Under the pieces are notes generated by a model, which was not told the origin of the DNA, did not search any database, and saw only the letters and a program-made list of their open reading frames with translations. From Streptomyces sp. NBC_00377 (lineage in GTDB: Bacteria > Actinomycetota > Actinomycetes > Streptomycetales > Streptomycetaceae), in contig NZ_CP107958.1 of NCBI RefSeq assembly GCF_036075115.1, positions 186,001 through 250,000 on the forward strand: a stretch of 64,000 bases of DNA. The letters run 5' to 3'. Shown here piece by piece: positions 52,929-62,261 of this stretch. A program made the position numbers and the translations under genes. The first letter of the stretch is position 1, and the number at the start of each line of letters is the position of its first letter.

Positions 52929-53801
52929 ATGCCCACCCTTCCCATCCTCGAGTCCACCCTCCACTACCGCGAGTCCGGCGACCCCGCCGGGCTGCCGTTC
53001 GTCTTCCTCCACGGCAACCCCACCTCCTCCCACCTGTGGCGGAACGTCCTGCCGGGTGTGGCCGCGCCCGGCCGCCGCCTGCTGGCCCCGGACCTCATCG
53101 GCATGGGCGACTCCGGCAAGCCCGACCTTGCCTACTCCTTCGACGACCACGCCCGCTACCTCGACGCCTGGTTCGACGCCCTCGGTCTTACCGAGGCCGT
53201 TCTCGTCGGCCACGACTGGGGCGGCGCGCTCGCCTTCGACCGGGGCGCCCGTCTCCCGGACCGGGTCCGCGGCCTTGCCTTCACTGAGACAATCATCAAG
53301 CCGCTGGTCGGCGACGAGTTCCCGGCTGCGGGGCGGGAGTTGTTCACCCTCCTGCGCACCCCCGGGGTGGGCGAGGCGATGGTCCTGGAGAAGTCGCTGT
53401 TCATCGAAGGACTCCCGGACACGGTCGCCACCCCGCTCGCCCCTGCTGACCTGGAGGTCTACCGCAGGCCCTTTCCCACCCCGCGGAGCCGCCGCCCGGT
53501 GTTGGCGTGGACGCGCATGATGCCGCTGGACACCGAGCCCGCCGACGTCGTGGCCCGCGTCGAGCACTACGACGCCTGGCTGGCCGCCAGCCCCGAAGTC
53601 CCCAAGCTGCTCGCCGCGTTCGAGCCGGGCCCGGGCGCGATGACCGACCACAGGGCCGTGGCCTGGTGCGAGGAAAACATCGCAGGCCTGGAGGTCTCCC
53701 GTCACGGCCTCGCCGGTCACCACTCCCCGGAGGACCGCCCCGAGGAACTGGCCGCGGCGATCAACGCCTGGGCCGACCGCCATGGGCTGGCGCGCCAATA
53801 G
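52929..53801 (+). CDS. Haloalkane dehalogenase-like alpha/beta hydrolase
   Basis: A 290-residue hydrolase. LPFVFLHGNPTSSHLWRNVLP carries the oxyanion-hole HGNP, AVLVGHDWGGALAFD the nucleophilic Asp, and GLAGHHSPEDRPEEL the catalytic His. The Asp nucleophile and HGNPTSS signature indicate a haloalkane dehalogenase rather than an esterase. It lies 32 bases after the PPOX gene in the same set. Substrate range is not predictable. Confidence 0.85.
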   Translation: MPTLPILESTLHYRESGDPAGLPFVFLHGNPTSSHLWRNVLPGVAAPGRRLLAPDLIGMGDSGKPDLAYSFDDHARYLDAWFDALGLTEAVLVGHDWGGALAFDRGARLPDRVRGLAFTETIIKPLVGDEFPAAGRELFTLLRTPGVGEAMVLEKSLFIEGLPDTVATPLAPADLEVYRRPFPTPRSRRPVLAWTRMMPLDTEPADVVARVEHYDAWLAASPEVPKLLAAFEPGPGAMTDHRAVAWCEENIAGLEVSRHGLAGHHSPEDRPEELAAAINAWADRHGLARQ

Positions 53802-54443
53802 GTGCCCCCTACCACGACGTGCCGATCGTTGCGGGGCAAGCTGTGCTGCCGCAGACGGATGTACACGCCGCGATCGGCATCACCTTCGAACGCTCAGCGA
53901 ACGGCAAGCCCCGGACGCCACCGCCCGGCCATCTCCTGGAAGCCCTGCCTGGGACAGCAAAAGACGCCATGGCGAAGTGACTACTCAATCAACTCATGGT
54001 CGAGGAGGGTGGTGCGGCCCCACGCCGTGTCGCTGCACGCCCCTGTCCGGGTGGGGAGTTGGGCAGTGCGGACCGGTTCAGGGGCGCACCCTGGTGCCGA
54101 CTTCCGTCGGCCGGACCTCGTAGCGATCTTCTGGCAGAACCTTCGCTCCCGCCGGGCTGAGCCGGCTGGAACTGCTGCGCCAAGTCGGCAACGCCGCCTC
54201 GCGCCGTGTCGCGGAGGGCCGGGTACGGCGTGGAGGCCGTACTCCCGCCATGCCTCCCGCGTATCCCGAGGACGGCCATCTGCACGGGTGCCGTCTGCCG
54301 TCACCGTTCCGTCACAAGTAGTCACCGCACGGAACCCTGCCGCTCTCCCGCCATGTCTGCACTCACGTACCACGACCACGCGTACCGCGGGGCAACAACC
54401 GACGACCGAAACCGCGGACGAGACGACTCAGGGGGACGACGGC
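53802..54443. other. Region with possible gene debris
   Basis: A frame near 53810-53980 (VPIVAGQAVLPQTDVHAAIG, ending AKDAMAK and stop) looks protein-like but I do not recognise it and it has no start. The remainder shows no supported gene. Confidence 0.35.
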
Positions 54444-55013
54444 ATGCGGCACAGCAATGGCATTCGCAGGGCGGCTCTGGCGACGACGGCGGTCACGGCC
54501 GTCGCGGCGGCGGTGACCGGCATCCTGCCCGGCACCGCCATGGCGGCGAGTACCACCACCTCCACCCCGCCGCCCGCCTGCTCGGCCTCCGCCCTCCAGG
54601 TCAGCGCCCGGCAGGCCGTCCACCGGCCCGTCGGGACCGGGACCGGGGCGGCGGTCGTGCAGTTCACCAACGTCTCCCGGAGGACGTGCGTCCTGAAGGG
54701 CCATCCGACGGTCGCGGGCGCCGGCAACGGCTCCCCCGCCCACAACACTCCGCTCAAGGTCACCCGTACCGGCAGGGCGGCCACCGTGACGGTCCGGCCG
54801 CACGGCAAGGCGTGGGTGAAGCTGACCTTCGTCCAAGTCCACGGGGAGGCCGACGGCTACTGCGTGTCGGGCAAGGACCCGGTGACGTATCCGACGATGG
54901 TCATCGGGCTGCCGCACTCCGGGAAGCACCAGGTCGCACTGAACGACGGGGTGTGGGCCGAGTGCGACAACAAGGTGACCGTCACCCCGGTCTCGGCGGT
55001 CAGGCCTTCCTGA
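54444..55013 (+). CDS. Secreted DUF4232-domain protein
   Basis: A 189-residue exported protein. The signal peptide is MRHSNGIRRAALATTAVTAV with a hydrophobic core to about residue 33 (TAMAA). The mature part has CSASALQVSARQ, VVQFTNVSRRTCVLKGHPTV, AWVKLTFVQV and a Cys pair, matching DUF4232, a family of extracellular proteins of unknown function common in Streptomyces. ATG 54444 follows AGGGGGAC. Confidence 0.85.
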   Translation: MRHSNGIRRAALATTAVTAVAAAVTGILPGTAMAASTTTSTPPPACSASALQVSARQAVHRPVGTGTGAAVVQFTNVSRRTCVLKGHPTVAGAGNGSPAHNTPLKVTRTGRAATVTVRPHGKAWVKLTFVQVHGEADGYCVSGKDPVTYPTMVIGLPHSGKHQVALNDGVWAECDNKVTVTPVSAVRPS

Positions 55014-55264
55014 CCCCACCGTCTCCACAAATCGAGCAGCCTGCACGACGATCGCAACTCTCTGACCTGCACGTCTACGAGGCACTGCACACAAGTACAG
55101 GTCAGAGGCTTGCAACTGCACTACGAGCGGCGCAGATTGGCGCCCGCGACAGAACTGCCGCCCGGACACGGCGACAACACGAAGTCGTGGGCCCAGGACA
55201 CCAGCTGGCTCACCGCGGCTCCCTGGAACTGACGAGGGATCGAACACCTGTACCTCAAGGGCCA

Positions 55265-55766
55265 CAACAGCCTCGTGGGTGCGAAGTCACCTCGCTCAGT
55301 CCCGGCAGCTTCACCCAGTTCACCTCGGGCCTGGCGCCCCAGGGAGTCATCGAGGGCCCGATCCTCGCCCAGGCCGCCGGCACGTGGTACCTGTGGGGCG
55401 ACGCCAACGCGCTGTTCTACACCTGGCAGACCAGCGACCTCTCCACCGGCACCTGGACCGCCACCGACCGGCGCGTCTAATCCCAGCCGCTGAACTCCAA
55501 GCACGCCGACATCAAGCAGATTCCCCAGACGGTGTACGACAACATGGTCGCCCGGTGGGGAAAGCCGGACTGGAACCGGCTGAAGTCCTACAACGTCCCG
55601 GACCGATTCTGGCGGCAGGCCGAAAGCATCGGCCGCATCGACCCGTACCCCTTCGACCCCTACACCGACTCGGAATGGAAGGTGGTGCCGGGACTGGCCG
55701 ACTCCTCCGGCGTCTCCTTCCAGTCCGTCACCGACCCGACCCGCTACCTGCGGCACGCCTCCGGCA
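55265..55766 (+). pseudogene. GH43-type arabinofuranosidase/AbfB-domain remnant
   Basis: The reading QGVIEGPILAQAAGTWYLWG, FYTWQTSDLSTGTW is followed by an in-frame TAA (55478), then SQPLNSKHADIKQIPQTVYD and RIDPYPFDPYTDSEWKVVPG, LADSSGVSFQSVTDPTRYLR. The first part matches a GH43 blade and the second an arabinose-binding AbfB domain. The stop looks like a nonsense change of a Tyr codon. The upstream catalytic part is missing and the AbfB domain is cut off near 55766. Confidence 0.7.
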
Positions 55767-55955
55767 CGCCTGGCATCGCGCCGAGGCCGTCCTCGGCACC
55801 GACGAGGCGGCGGCTGCGGACTTGGACACGGCTTCCGACTGGGCGCGGGCCAGGGGCGGCTATTCCGCTCAGGCGCTGTTCCTGGCCAAAGCCGCCGCGC
55901 TCAGCACCAACCCGGTCAGGCGCGCCGAGCGCTACCTCGCTGCGGCCCAGGGACC
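55767..55955 (+). pseudogene. Fragment of a LuxR-type ATPase regulator
   Basis: AWHRAEAVLGTDEAAAADLD, TASDWARARGGYSAQALFLA and RRAERYLAAAQ resemble the middle helical repeat region of large actinobacterial LuxR/LAL regulators. It abuts the AbfB remnant and lacks both ATPase and HTH ends. From 55956 to 56350 I see no recognisable gene. Confidence 0.55.
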
Positions 55956-56350
55956 CGACCGGCGGCGGGCGGCTCGCGATCCGTCTCCCCCGCTGCCCGG
56001 CCTCGCTCCTGGGCCCACATCCACCGCATCGCAGCGCTTTCGCCCTCGGCGGCCGTACCCGACCAGGGGCGCAGTGCGCAACCCCGGAATGGGCGACGAG
56101 GGCCTCAAGGTCCTCGCCGAGTGACATCGCAGTTCCTCGTCGGCTCGCCGCAGTCGCCGGCCGGGCGCTGGTCGGGCACTGGTCGGGCGGCAGACAGTTA
56201 CGTAGCTGCGCAGTACTGGTGGTCGACCGCGTTGAACCGGCCTGACTCGCTGGTGGTCACGCCCCTGTCGGCCCCGAGAGACCAGACACTGCGGGCGGTC
56301 TTGACGCCTGCCCTGCGGTCGGGTGCCATGGCCTTGTCGAAGGAGGGGCC

Positions 56351-56569
56351 GTGGCACTCGATGGGTACAGTGACGCCGGGGACCGTGCTGGTGAGGGTGG
56401 CGGTGACCGGCCGGACAGCTCACCGGATGCGCACCGTCCGGGACCTGCGGACAGTTTCTGGGTGGGGGTGCTCGTCCTGATCGCGGTGGTACTCCTCCTG
56501 ACCGTCCTCGTGACCCACATGGACTGGAGCCCTGGAGACCCGACCAACAACATGCCGCCCTACAAGTGA
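56351..56569 (+). CDS. Small single-pass membrane protein, 72 residues
   Basis: GTG 56351 follows a strong AGGAGG four bases upstream. The reading has a hydrophilic Gly/Asp-rich N-terminus, one clear membrane helix (FWVGVLVLIAVVLLLTVLVT) and a short tail ending NNMPPYK. No homologue is recognised. The ribosome site and clean helix are the reasons for accepting it. The following 292 bases show no gene. Confidence 0.55.
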   Translation: MALDGYSDAGDRAGEGGGDRPDSSPDAHRPGPADSFWVGVLVLIAVVLLLTVLVTHMDWSPGDPTNNMPPYK

Positions 56570-56861
56570 CACTTCCACCGCCGGCATGAGCCGATGGCCC
56601 GACGGTGCCGCCGCAGTTGCCGGCTGAGGAAGCGCAGGACAGAGCTGGACACGTGAAGCCTCTTGGTGGGTGACGTGGCAGCTGCCGGAACCGATGCTGA
56701 GCACTCCGGTGCCCGGTCCCTATCCCTGCGGCCGGGCTGGGCAGCGGAGCCGAAGTTATGGCGGGGGTTGGCAGTTGTCCGTTTGTCCGTAGTGCCGCGA
56801 GCTGGAGTGCAACGTCACCCCAGCGGTCTCGGGCCGCAGATCGACTCGCGTGGCTCGTCGG

Positions 56862-57821
56862 TCAGTCGGGTGTCTCGCCCGAGTCGGCTGGCTGGGAGTC
56901 GTTGGCCGGCGCGGACCGCTCGATGTCGTCGTTGGTCGCGGCCCAGCTGGCCAGCAGGTTCAGGGCGTCCTGCGAGGGTGAGTGGGGTTCAGCGGTGTAG
57001 GTGAGGAGGAACTGGCTGGGGCCGTCGGGGAGCGGGAAGGTTTCGAAGGGCAGGTCGAGGTCGCCGACGACCGGGTGGTGGAGTAGTTTCACGCCGGTGG
57101 TGTGCATGCGGACGTTGTGGGCAGCCCAGCGGTGGCGGAATTCCTCGCTGCGGGTGGACAGCTCCCCGATCAGGTCCGTCAGCCGTCGGTCGTAGAGGTC
57201 GCGGCCGGCCTCGGCGCGCAGCATGGCGACCGTGTCGCCTGCGACTTCGTCCCAGTGGCGGAAGAACTCGGTCGCGTGCGGGCTGAGAAAGACAAAACGG
57301 GCGTTGTTCGGCGGCCGTACCGGGTCGGCGTAGACCGGGGAGAACAGGGCACGTCCGAGGTGGTTGGCGGCCAGGATGTCCCCGCGTCCGCTGAGGATGA
57401 ACGCGGGTGTGCCGGCCATCGAGTCAAGGACGCGCTGCACCGCGGGCCGCACGCGTTGTTGGGCCGGGCTGCGGCGTGGCGGGCGGGTCGTGCCGGCGCC
57501 GCGCAGGAGGTCGAGCAGGTGGATGCGTTCGGCCTCGTCGAGCTGAAGTGCTTGCGCGATGCCCTCGATGACGCTCTCGGAGACGCCGGTGGCGTTGCCG
57601 CGCTCCAGCCGGGTGTAGTACTCGCTGGAGATGCCCGCGAGGAGGGCTACCTCCTCCCGGCGCAGCCCGGTGACCCGTCGGCGCTCTCCGCCGTACAGGG
57701 GCAGGCCGGCCTGCTCGGGGGTGACCTTGGCCCGTCGCGTGCCGAGGAATTCCCGGATCTCCGCGCGGAAATCATCGCGGATGTCGCGGTTTGCGCCGTT
57801 GGGGTCGTTTCTTCCTGCCAT
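56862..57821 (-). CDS. XRE/MmyB-type transcriptional regulator
   Basis: A 319-residue regulator. The HTH is TPEQAGLPLYGGERRRVTGLRREEVALLAGISSEYYTRLERG. The MmyB ligand-binding domain follows (PAFILSGRGDILAANHLGRALFSPVY, FVFLSPHATEFFRHWDEVA, LHHPVVGDLDL and FLLTYTAEPHSPSQDAL). Such proteins commonly control a divergently encoded SDR; here the SDR at 58063 is divergent with a 241-base spacer. ATG 57821 is the start of homology. Confidence 0.9.
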   Translation of the reverse strand: MAGRNDPNGANRDIRDDFRAEIREFLGTRRAKVTPEQAGLPLYGGERRRVTGLRREEVALLAGISSEYYTRLERGNATGVSESVIEGIAQALQLDEAERIHLLDLLRGAGTTRPPRRSPAQQRVRPAVQRVLDSMAGTPAFILSGRGDILAANHLGRALFSPVYADPVRPPNNARFVFLSPHATEFFRHWDEVAGDTVAMLRAEAGRDLYDRRLTDLIGELSTRSEEFRHRWAAHNVRMHTTGVKLLHHPVVGDLDLPFETFPLPDGPSQFLLTYTAEPHSPSQDALNLLASWAATNDDIERSAPANDSQPADSGETPD

Positions 57822-58062
57822 GAGCTTCACTCTACGAGCCCATCCGCCGGGTTGGGGGTCCCTGTCAGTGACCCCCTCATCAGGGACTCCCGCCCCCGCG
57901 TGACAGCCGGTTTTGTTGGTGGTGCACCGCCCACGGCGGTGTGAACCGTTCAGACAGACGGCGCTCGCGGCGCCGGTCCCCGCCCTCTGCGACGCTCCGT
58001 GCTGCACGGATCAGCCCCCGCAGACAGCGGGTGCCGGATCTCGGCGCCGGAAAGGACCCCCC

Positions 58063-58908
58063 ATGAGCAAGGTCATTCTCGTCACCGGTGCCGGACGCGG
58101 TCTGGGCACGGACATCGCCCGCGAGGCCCTCACCGCCGGCCACCAGGTCGTCGCCACCGGCCGCCGCCCCGAAGAGGTCGAGAAGACCCTTGGCGGGCCG
58201 CAGGACAATCTGCTGGTCACCAAGCTGGACGTCACCAGCCTGGAGGAGGCCGAGGCCGCCGCGCAGGCAGCCGTCGACCGCTTCGGCCGCATCGACGTCC
58301 TGATCAACAACGCCGGGAACCTGTTCACCGGCTACTTCGAGGAGATCTCGCCCGCGCAGATGCGCCGGCAGTTCGAGACCAACCTCTTCGGCCCGATGAA
58401 CGTCACCCGCGCTGTCCTGCCCATCCTGCGCAAGCAGCGTGCAGGCCACATCATCACCATCACCTCGACCGCCAGGCTGGTCGGCATGGAGTTCACCTCC
58501 GCCTACGCCGCCTCCAAGTTCGCGGAAGAGGGCTGGATGGAGTCCCTGCGTCACGACGTCGAGCCGTACAACATCCACACCACGATCGTGGAGCCCGGCT
58601 ACTTCCGCACCGAACTCCTCGTGGACGGCTCCACCAACTGGCCCGAGCTGTCCATCGACGACTACGCCCCGCGCACCGCCCCCAGGATCGAGGGCATGAA
58701 GAGCATGAACGGCCAGCAGCCCGGCGACCCCGCCAAGCTCGCCCGCGCCCTGCTGACCATCGTCGGCCAGGACAAGCCGCTGCTGCGGTTCGTCGCCGGT
58801 GCGGACGCCATCGAGGCCGCGGAGGTTAAGGCGAAGGAACTCCTTGCCCAGGCCGAGGCATCCCGCGAGCTGGGCGGCCGCCTGGCCTATGACGACGCTC
58901 ACGCCTGA
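58063..58908 (+). CDS. Short-chain dehydrogenase/reductase
   Basis: A 281-residue classical SDR. The cofactor motif is VTGAGRGLGTDIA, with DVLINNAGN, the catalytic Ser in ITSTARLVG and YAASK. The C-terminal extension (ADAIEAAEVKAKELLAQAEA) is typical of SDRs paired with MmyB-type regulators. ATG 58063 has AAGGA upstream. Substrate unknown. Confidence 0.88.
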   Translation: MSKVILVTGAGRGLGTDIAREALTAGHQVVATGRRPEEVEKTLGGPQDNLLVTKLDVTSLEEAEAAAQAAVDRFGRIDVLINNAGNLFTGYFEEISPAQMRRQFETNLFGPMNVTRAVLPILRKQRAGHIITITSTARLVGMEFTSAYAASKFAEEGWMESLRHDVEPYNIHTTIVEPGYFRTELLVDGSTNWPELSIDDYAPRTAPRIEGMKSMNGQQPGDPAKLARALLTIVGQDKPLLRFVAGADAIEAAEVKAKELLAQAEASRELGGRLAYDDAHA

Positions 58909-58983
58909 GCACCACGCCCCGCCCCCCTGCCGGGACAGGGGACGGCTGCCGGTTGCCTTTTCGACAGCACGGAGAGAGTCAAC

Positions 58984-59466
58984 ATGCCCCTCAAAGGCGA
59001 GTACGAGCCGAGCAAGGCGCAGTTTGTACGGGACCAGGTGGAGCTGTACGAAAGCTCCGGCGGTACACAGGGAACGACGCTGAGTGTCCTGGTCGCACGT
59101 AAGGAAGACGAGAGGCTCCGGGACCTGCCCGTCGTCATCCTGACCACCCTGGGAGCGAAGAGCGGCAAGATCCGCAAGACGCCGGTCATGCGGGTGGAGC
59201 ACGACGGCTCCTACGCCGTCATCGCCTCCATGGCGGGAGCCCCCACCCACCCCGTCTGGTACCACAACGCGGTGGCCGACCCCCGACTCGAACTTCAGGA
59301 CGGCCCGGTGCGCCAGGACATGCTGGCACGCGAGGTGACCGGGGACGAGAAGGCCCTGTGGTGGGCCCGAGCCGTCGAGGCCTTCCCCGACTATGCCGCG
59401 TACCAGAAGAACACGGACCGTGAGATCCCCGTCCTCGTTCTGGAGCCGGCGGCCCACGAGCACTGA
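58984..59466 (+). CDS. Nitroreductase/DUF385-family deazaflavin-dependent protein
   Basis: A 160-residue split-barrel protein of the F420-dependent Ddn/DUF385 family. [48 protein letters not shown] and [11 protein letters not shown] are characteristic. It follows the SDR by 75 bases and probably belongs to the same redox group. Family members reduce quinones, nitro compounds or enones with F420H2. Confidence 0.88.
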   Translation: MPLKGEYEPSKAQFVRDQVELYESSGGTQGTTLSVLVARKEDERLRDLPVVILTTLGAKSGKIRKTPVMRVEHDGSYAVIASMAGAPTHPVWYHNAVADPRLELQDGPVRQDMLAREVTGDEKALWWARAVEAFPDYAAYQKNTDREIPVLVLEPAAHEH

Positions 59467-59846
59467 CCCGGCGCAGCCGGTTCAACCCAGGGATCCCCCG
59501 CCGCCTGGTCCTGCCGACACCAGTGTCGGACCCCACCTGACAGCGGCCGGTTCACATCCCCCGTGATCGGCCGGGTGAGCGCGCGGCTTGCCTGGACGAA
59601 GCACATCACGGACGACCGCGGCACGGATGTCCTCGGCAGCCTGACCTGCGACGACATCCACGTCTGAACACCACGCCAGGCCGAGCCGAGGCCGACAGCC
59701 ACCGGGTCCATCTACGGCCCCGACCCGGCCGACGGCGCCCGCGTCGACAGCGCGCGGATCACCCCAGCACGGTCCGCCACGGGTGGCGCACCCCACTACG
59801 CACGACCACCGACCGGCCTGACAGCCGTCACGACAAGGAGTACCTG
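59467..59846. other. Intergenic region before the aldo/keto reductase
   Basis: These 380 bases show no recognised gene. A short frame ending at 59668 ([20 protein letters not shown]) may be debris but lacks identifiable homology. Confidence 0.35.
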
Positions 59847-60827
59847 ATGAAGCACGTATCACTGGGCGGGCTCGATGTCTCCCGCATCGGCCTGGGAGCC
59901 ATGACCATGGCCGGCACCTACACCACGGGCGGGGGCCTCGATGACGCCGAGTCGATCCGCACCATCCACCGTGCGCTGGACCTCGGCGTCACCCACATCG
60001 ACACCGCCGAGATCTACGGCCCCTTCCACAGCGAGGAAATCGTCGGCCAGGCCATCAAGGGCCGCCGCGACGACGTCGTCGTGGCGACGAAGTTCGGTCT
60101 CGTCTCGCACGCCGGCGACGGCCCCGGCGTCATCGACAGCAGCCCCGGCAACGTGAAGACCGCCGTCGAAGGCTCACTCCTGCGGCTCGGCACCGACCAC
60201 ATCGACCTCTACTACCAGCACCGCGTCGACCCGAACACCCCCATCGAGGAAACGGTCGGTGCGCTGGCCGAACTGGTCACCGAGGGCAAGGTGCGCCACA
60301 TCGGACTCTCCGAGGCCAGCCCCGAGACGATCCGCCGGGCACACGCCGTCCATCCAGTGGCTGCGCTGCAAACCGAATACTCCTTGTGGACGCGTGACGT
60401 CGAGGCCGAAATCCTTCCGCTGCTACGGGAGTTGGGCATCGGGTTCGTGCCCTACTCTCCACTCGGCCACGGCCTGCTGACCGGGCAGATCCGCACCGTC
60501 GACGACTTCGCCGACGACGACTGGCGCAAGACCAACCCGCGCTTCACCGGCGAGAACTTCCAGCGCAACCTGCGCATCGTCGACGAAGTACAGGCAATCG
60601 GCGCCGAGATCGGAGCCACCCCGGCACAGACCGCACTGGCATGGCTGCTGACCCGCGGCGAGGACATCGCACCCATCCCCGGAACCCGACGGGTTACGCG
60701 CGTCGAAGAGAACACCGCCGCCGACGGCATCGAACTCAGCGCTGCCCAGCTCGACCGACTGAACAACCTCACACCGGCCGCAGGCGAACGCCACAACGAG
60801 GCGAACATGGCCAGCATCGACCGGTGA
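59847..60827 (+). CDS. Aldo/keto reductase
   Basis: A 326-residue AKR barrel enzyme that reduces carbonyls with NADPH. The catalytic tetrad is visible: Asp in [10 protein letters not shown], its Tyr, Lys in VVATKFG and His in LYYQHRVD. The C-terminal cofactor segment is [22 protein letters not shown] 59847 follows AAGGAG. It resembles the YakC/Tas-like stand-alone AKRs common in Streptomyces. It is unrelated in position to the AKR remnant at 62262. Confidence 0.9.
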   Translation: MKHVSLGGLDVSRIGLGAMTMAGTYTTGGGLDDAESIRTIHRALDLGVTHIDTAEIYGPFHSEEIVGQAIKGRRDDVVVATKFGLVSHAGDGPGVIDSSPGNVKTAVEGSLLRLGTDHIDLYYQHRVDPNTPIEETVGALAELVTEGKVRHIGLSEASPETIRRAHAVHPVAALQTEYSLWTRDVEAEILPLLRELGIGFVPYSPLGHGLLTGQIRTVDDFADDDWRKTNPRFTGENFQRNLRIVDEVQAIGAEIGATPAQTALAWLLTRGEDIAPIPGTRRVTRVEENTAADGIELSAAQLDRLNNLTPAAGERHNEANMASIDR

Positions 60828-60919
60828 TCTGACGTCCTGGCGACTTGCTGACCCGTCGCACCTGACCGACCCGCATCTGTTCACCCCGTTTCACTGATCA
60901 CTGAAGAGGCTTTCTCATC

Positions 60920-61459
60920 ATGTCCAAGGTTCTCCTTGTCGTAGGTCACCCCGACCTGTCCCAGTCGAAGGCCAACAAGGCCCTGGTGGACGCCGTCCGC
61001 GAGCTGGCCCATGTCACCGTGCACGACCTCTACGCCACCTACCCCGACTTCCAGATCGACGTCGACGCCGAGCAGGCACTGCTGGCCGACCACAATGTGA
61101 TCGTCTTCCAGCACCCGGTGTTCTGGTACAACACCACCCCTCTGTTCAAGCAGTGGCAGGACAAGGTCTTCACCCTCGGCTGGGCCTTCACCATGGACGG
61201 CTCTGCCTCGCAGCTGGCCGGCAAGAAGGCCGTCGTCGCCGTGACCGCCGGCGTCCCCGCCGAGCACTACACCCCCGAAGGCTCGAACCAGGCCACCATC
61301 GAGACACTGCTCGGCAACTGGCACGCCACCCTGCGGCTGTGCCAGTTCGACATCCAGCCGATGGTCAAGCTGTACGGCACCGCCTTCGGCCTCTCCGACG
61401 AAGATCTGAACACCGCCGCCAAGCAGTACAACGAACTGCTCGCCTCCTTCGCCGCCTGA
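60920..61459 (+). CDS. Flavodoxin-fold NAD(P)H:quinone oxidoreductase (KefF/MdaB-like)
   Basis: A 179-residue flavoprotein. The N-terminal KVLLVVGHPDLSQSKANKALV is the FMN/FAD-binding start, with VIVFQHPVFWYNTTPLFKQWQD and TLGWAFTMDGSASQLAGKKAVV as in KefF/NQO1-like reductases. It follows the AKR in the same direction by 92 bases. Two-electron reduction of quinones is the likely role. Confidence 0.88.
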   Translation: MSKVLLVVGHPDLSQSKANKALVDAVRELAHVTVHDLYATYPDFQIDVDAEQALLADHNVIVFQHPVFWYNTTPLFKQWQDKVFTLGWAFTMDGSASQLAGKKAVVAVTAGVPAEHYTPEGSNQATIETLLGNWHATLRLCQFDIQPMVKLYGTAFGLSDEDLNTAAKQYNELLASFAA

Positions 61460-61553
61460 CCGCACTCTCACGAAGACAGCCGCTCTCGCCGTCCGCGCGA
61501 CGCAGCAGTGATGGTCTAGTCTCCGGTCGCTCTTCGCCGGATCGGCGCCATGC

Positions 61554-61957
61554 GACCGCTCCAGGCGCGGCACCGAGATGGGGCCGTCGTTTCCGGAGGT
61601 CGTGGCCGGGGCCGTGCAGCTGCCGGACGCGAACTCGTTGGACGGCAAGCTGGTCGTATGGGATGCCGCGGGCCGCCTCGCGTTCGAGCGGCTGCCGAAC
61701 CGGCTTGCCCGGCGTGGTGCCGGGGCGGCCCGGGCGGCGCAGGAGTGGCCGGCCAACTTCGTCGCGTTCGATCTGCTCAGGCTGTCCGGGACGGACACCA
61801 CCTCGTGGCCGTACTGGCGGCGCAGGGCCGCACTGGAACCGTGTTCGCTGCCCGCCGACTGTCGGCGCCGTGGACGCTGCGTCCGTCAACCGAGGCCGAC
61901 GTCGTTCGCGAGTAACTAACGTGGGCGTCGATCGGGATGGAGGGGGTGGTCTTCCAG
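61554..61957 (+). pseudogene. Truncated and frameshifted ATP-dependent DNA ligase
   Basis: SRRGTEMGPSFPEVVAGAVQLPD, LDGKLVVWDAAGRLAFERLP and WPANFVAFDLLRLSGTD match the adenylation domain of small actinobacterial ATP-dependent ligases. The reading then changes frame near 61840 (FAARRLSAPWTLRPS), meets an in-frame TAA (61912-61914) and continues LTWASIGMEGVVF. The catalytic Lys region and the C-terminal domain are missing, so it is a dead remnant. Confidence 0.75.
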
Positions 61958-62020
61958 AGCCCCGCCAGCTACTTCCCGTCGATCTAGAAGAACCTTTCAC
62001 CGCGGTCATGTCGAGGCATC

Positions 62021-62200
62021 CTGTCTGTCTGGGTGCTTTGGTACGACTGGACCAACTTCCCCGACGAGACGGTCTTCTTCTTCGTCTGGCAGGGTCCTCT
62101 TGGCTTCCTCGACGAGAACGACAAGATCCACGCGATCCTCGACTGGGAGGGCGTCCAGGCCCTGGCGCACAAGCCCGTCGAGGCGGCGATCTCCGCCTGA
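62021..62200 (+). pseudogene. C-terminal fragment of an unidentified small protein
   Basis: The frame reads LYDWTNFPDE-like WVLWYDWTNFPDETVFFFVW, QGPLGFLDENDKIHAILDWE, VQALAHKPVEAAISA and stops at 62200, just before a perfect terminator. Composition and the following terminator mark it as a real gene's end. No start codon or upstream homology is present. Family not recognised. Confidence 0.5.
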
Positions 62201-62213
62201 CCCGACCGGGCAT

Positions 62214-62245
62214 GACGGCCCGCCGACAAAGGTCGGCGGGCCGTC
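62214..62245 (+). terminator. Strong intrinsic terminator
   Basis: GACGGCCCGCCGAC (62214-62227) pairs perfectly with GTCGGCGGGCCGTC (62232-62245) around a four-base AAAG loop. It starts 14 bases after the stop of the fragment ending at 62200. Confidence 0.9.
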
Positions 62246-62261
62246 CGCGCCGTCCGTCAGC

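Noticed and set aside
56121..56480. Open frame of 119 codons before the small membrane protein
   Set aside because: Composition is low-complexity and frames on both strands are equally open; no homology.
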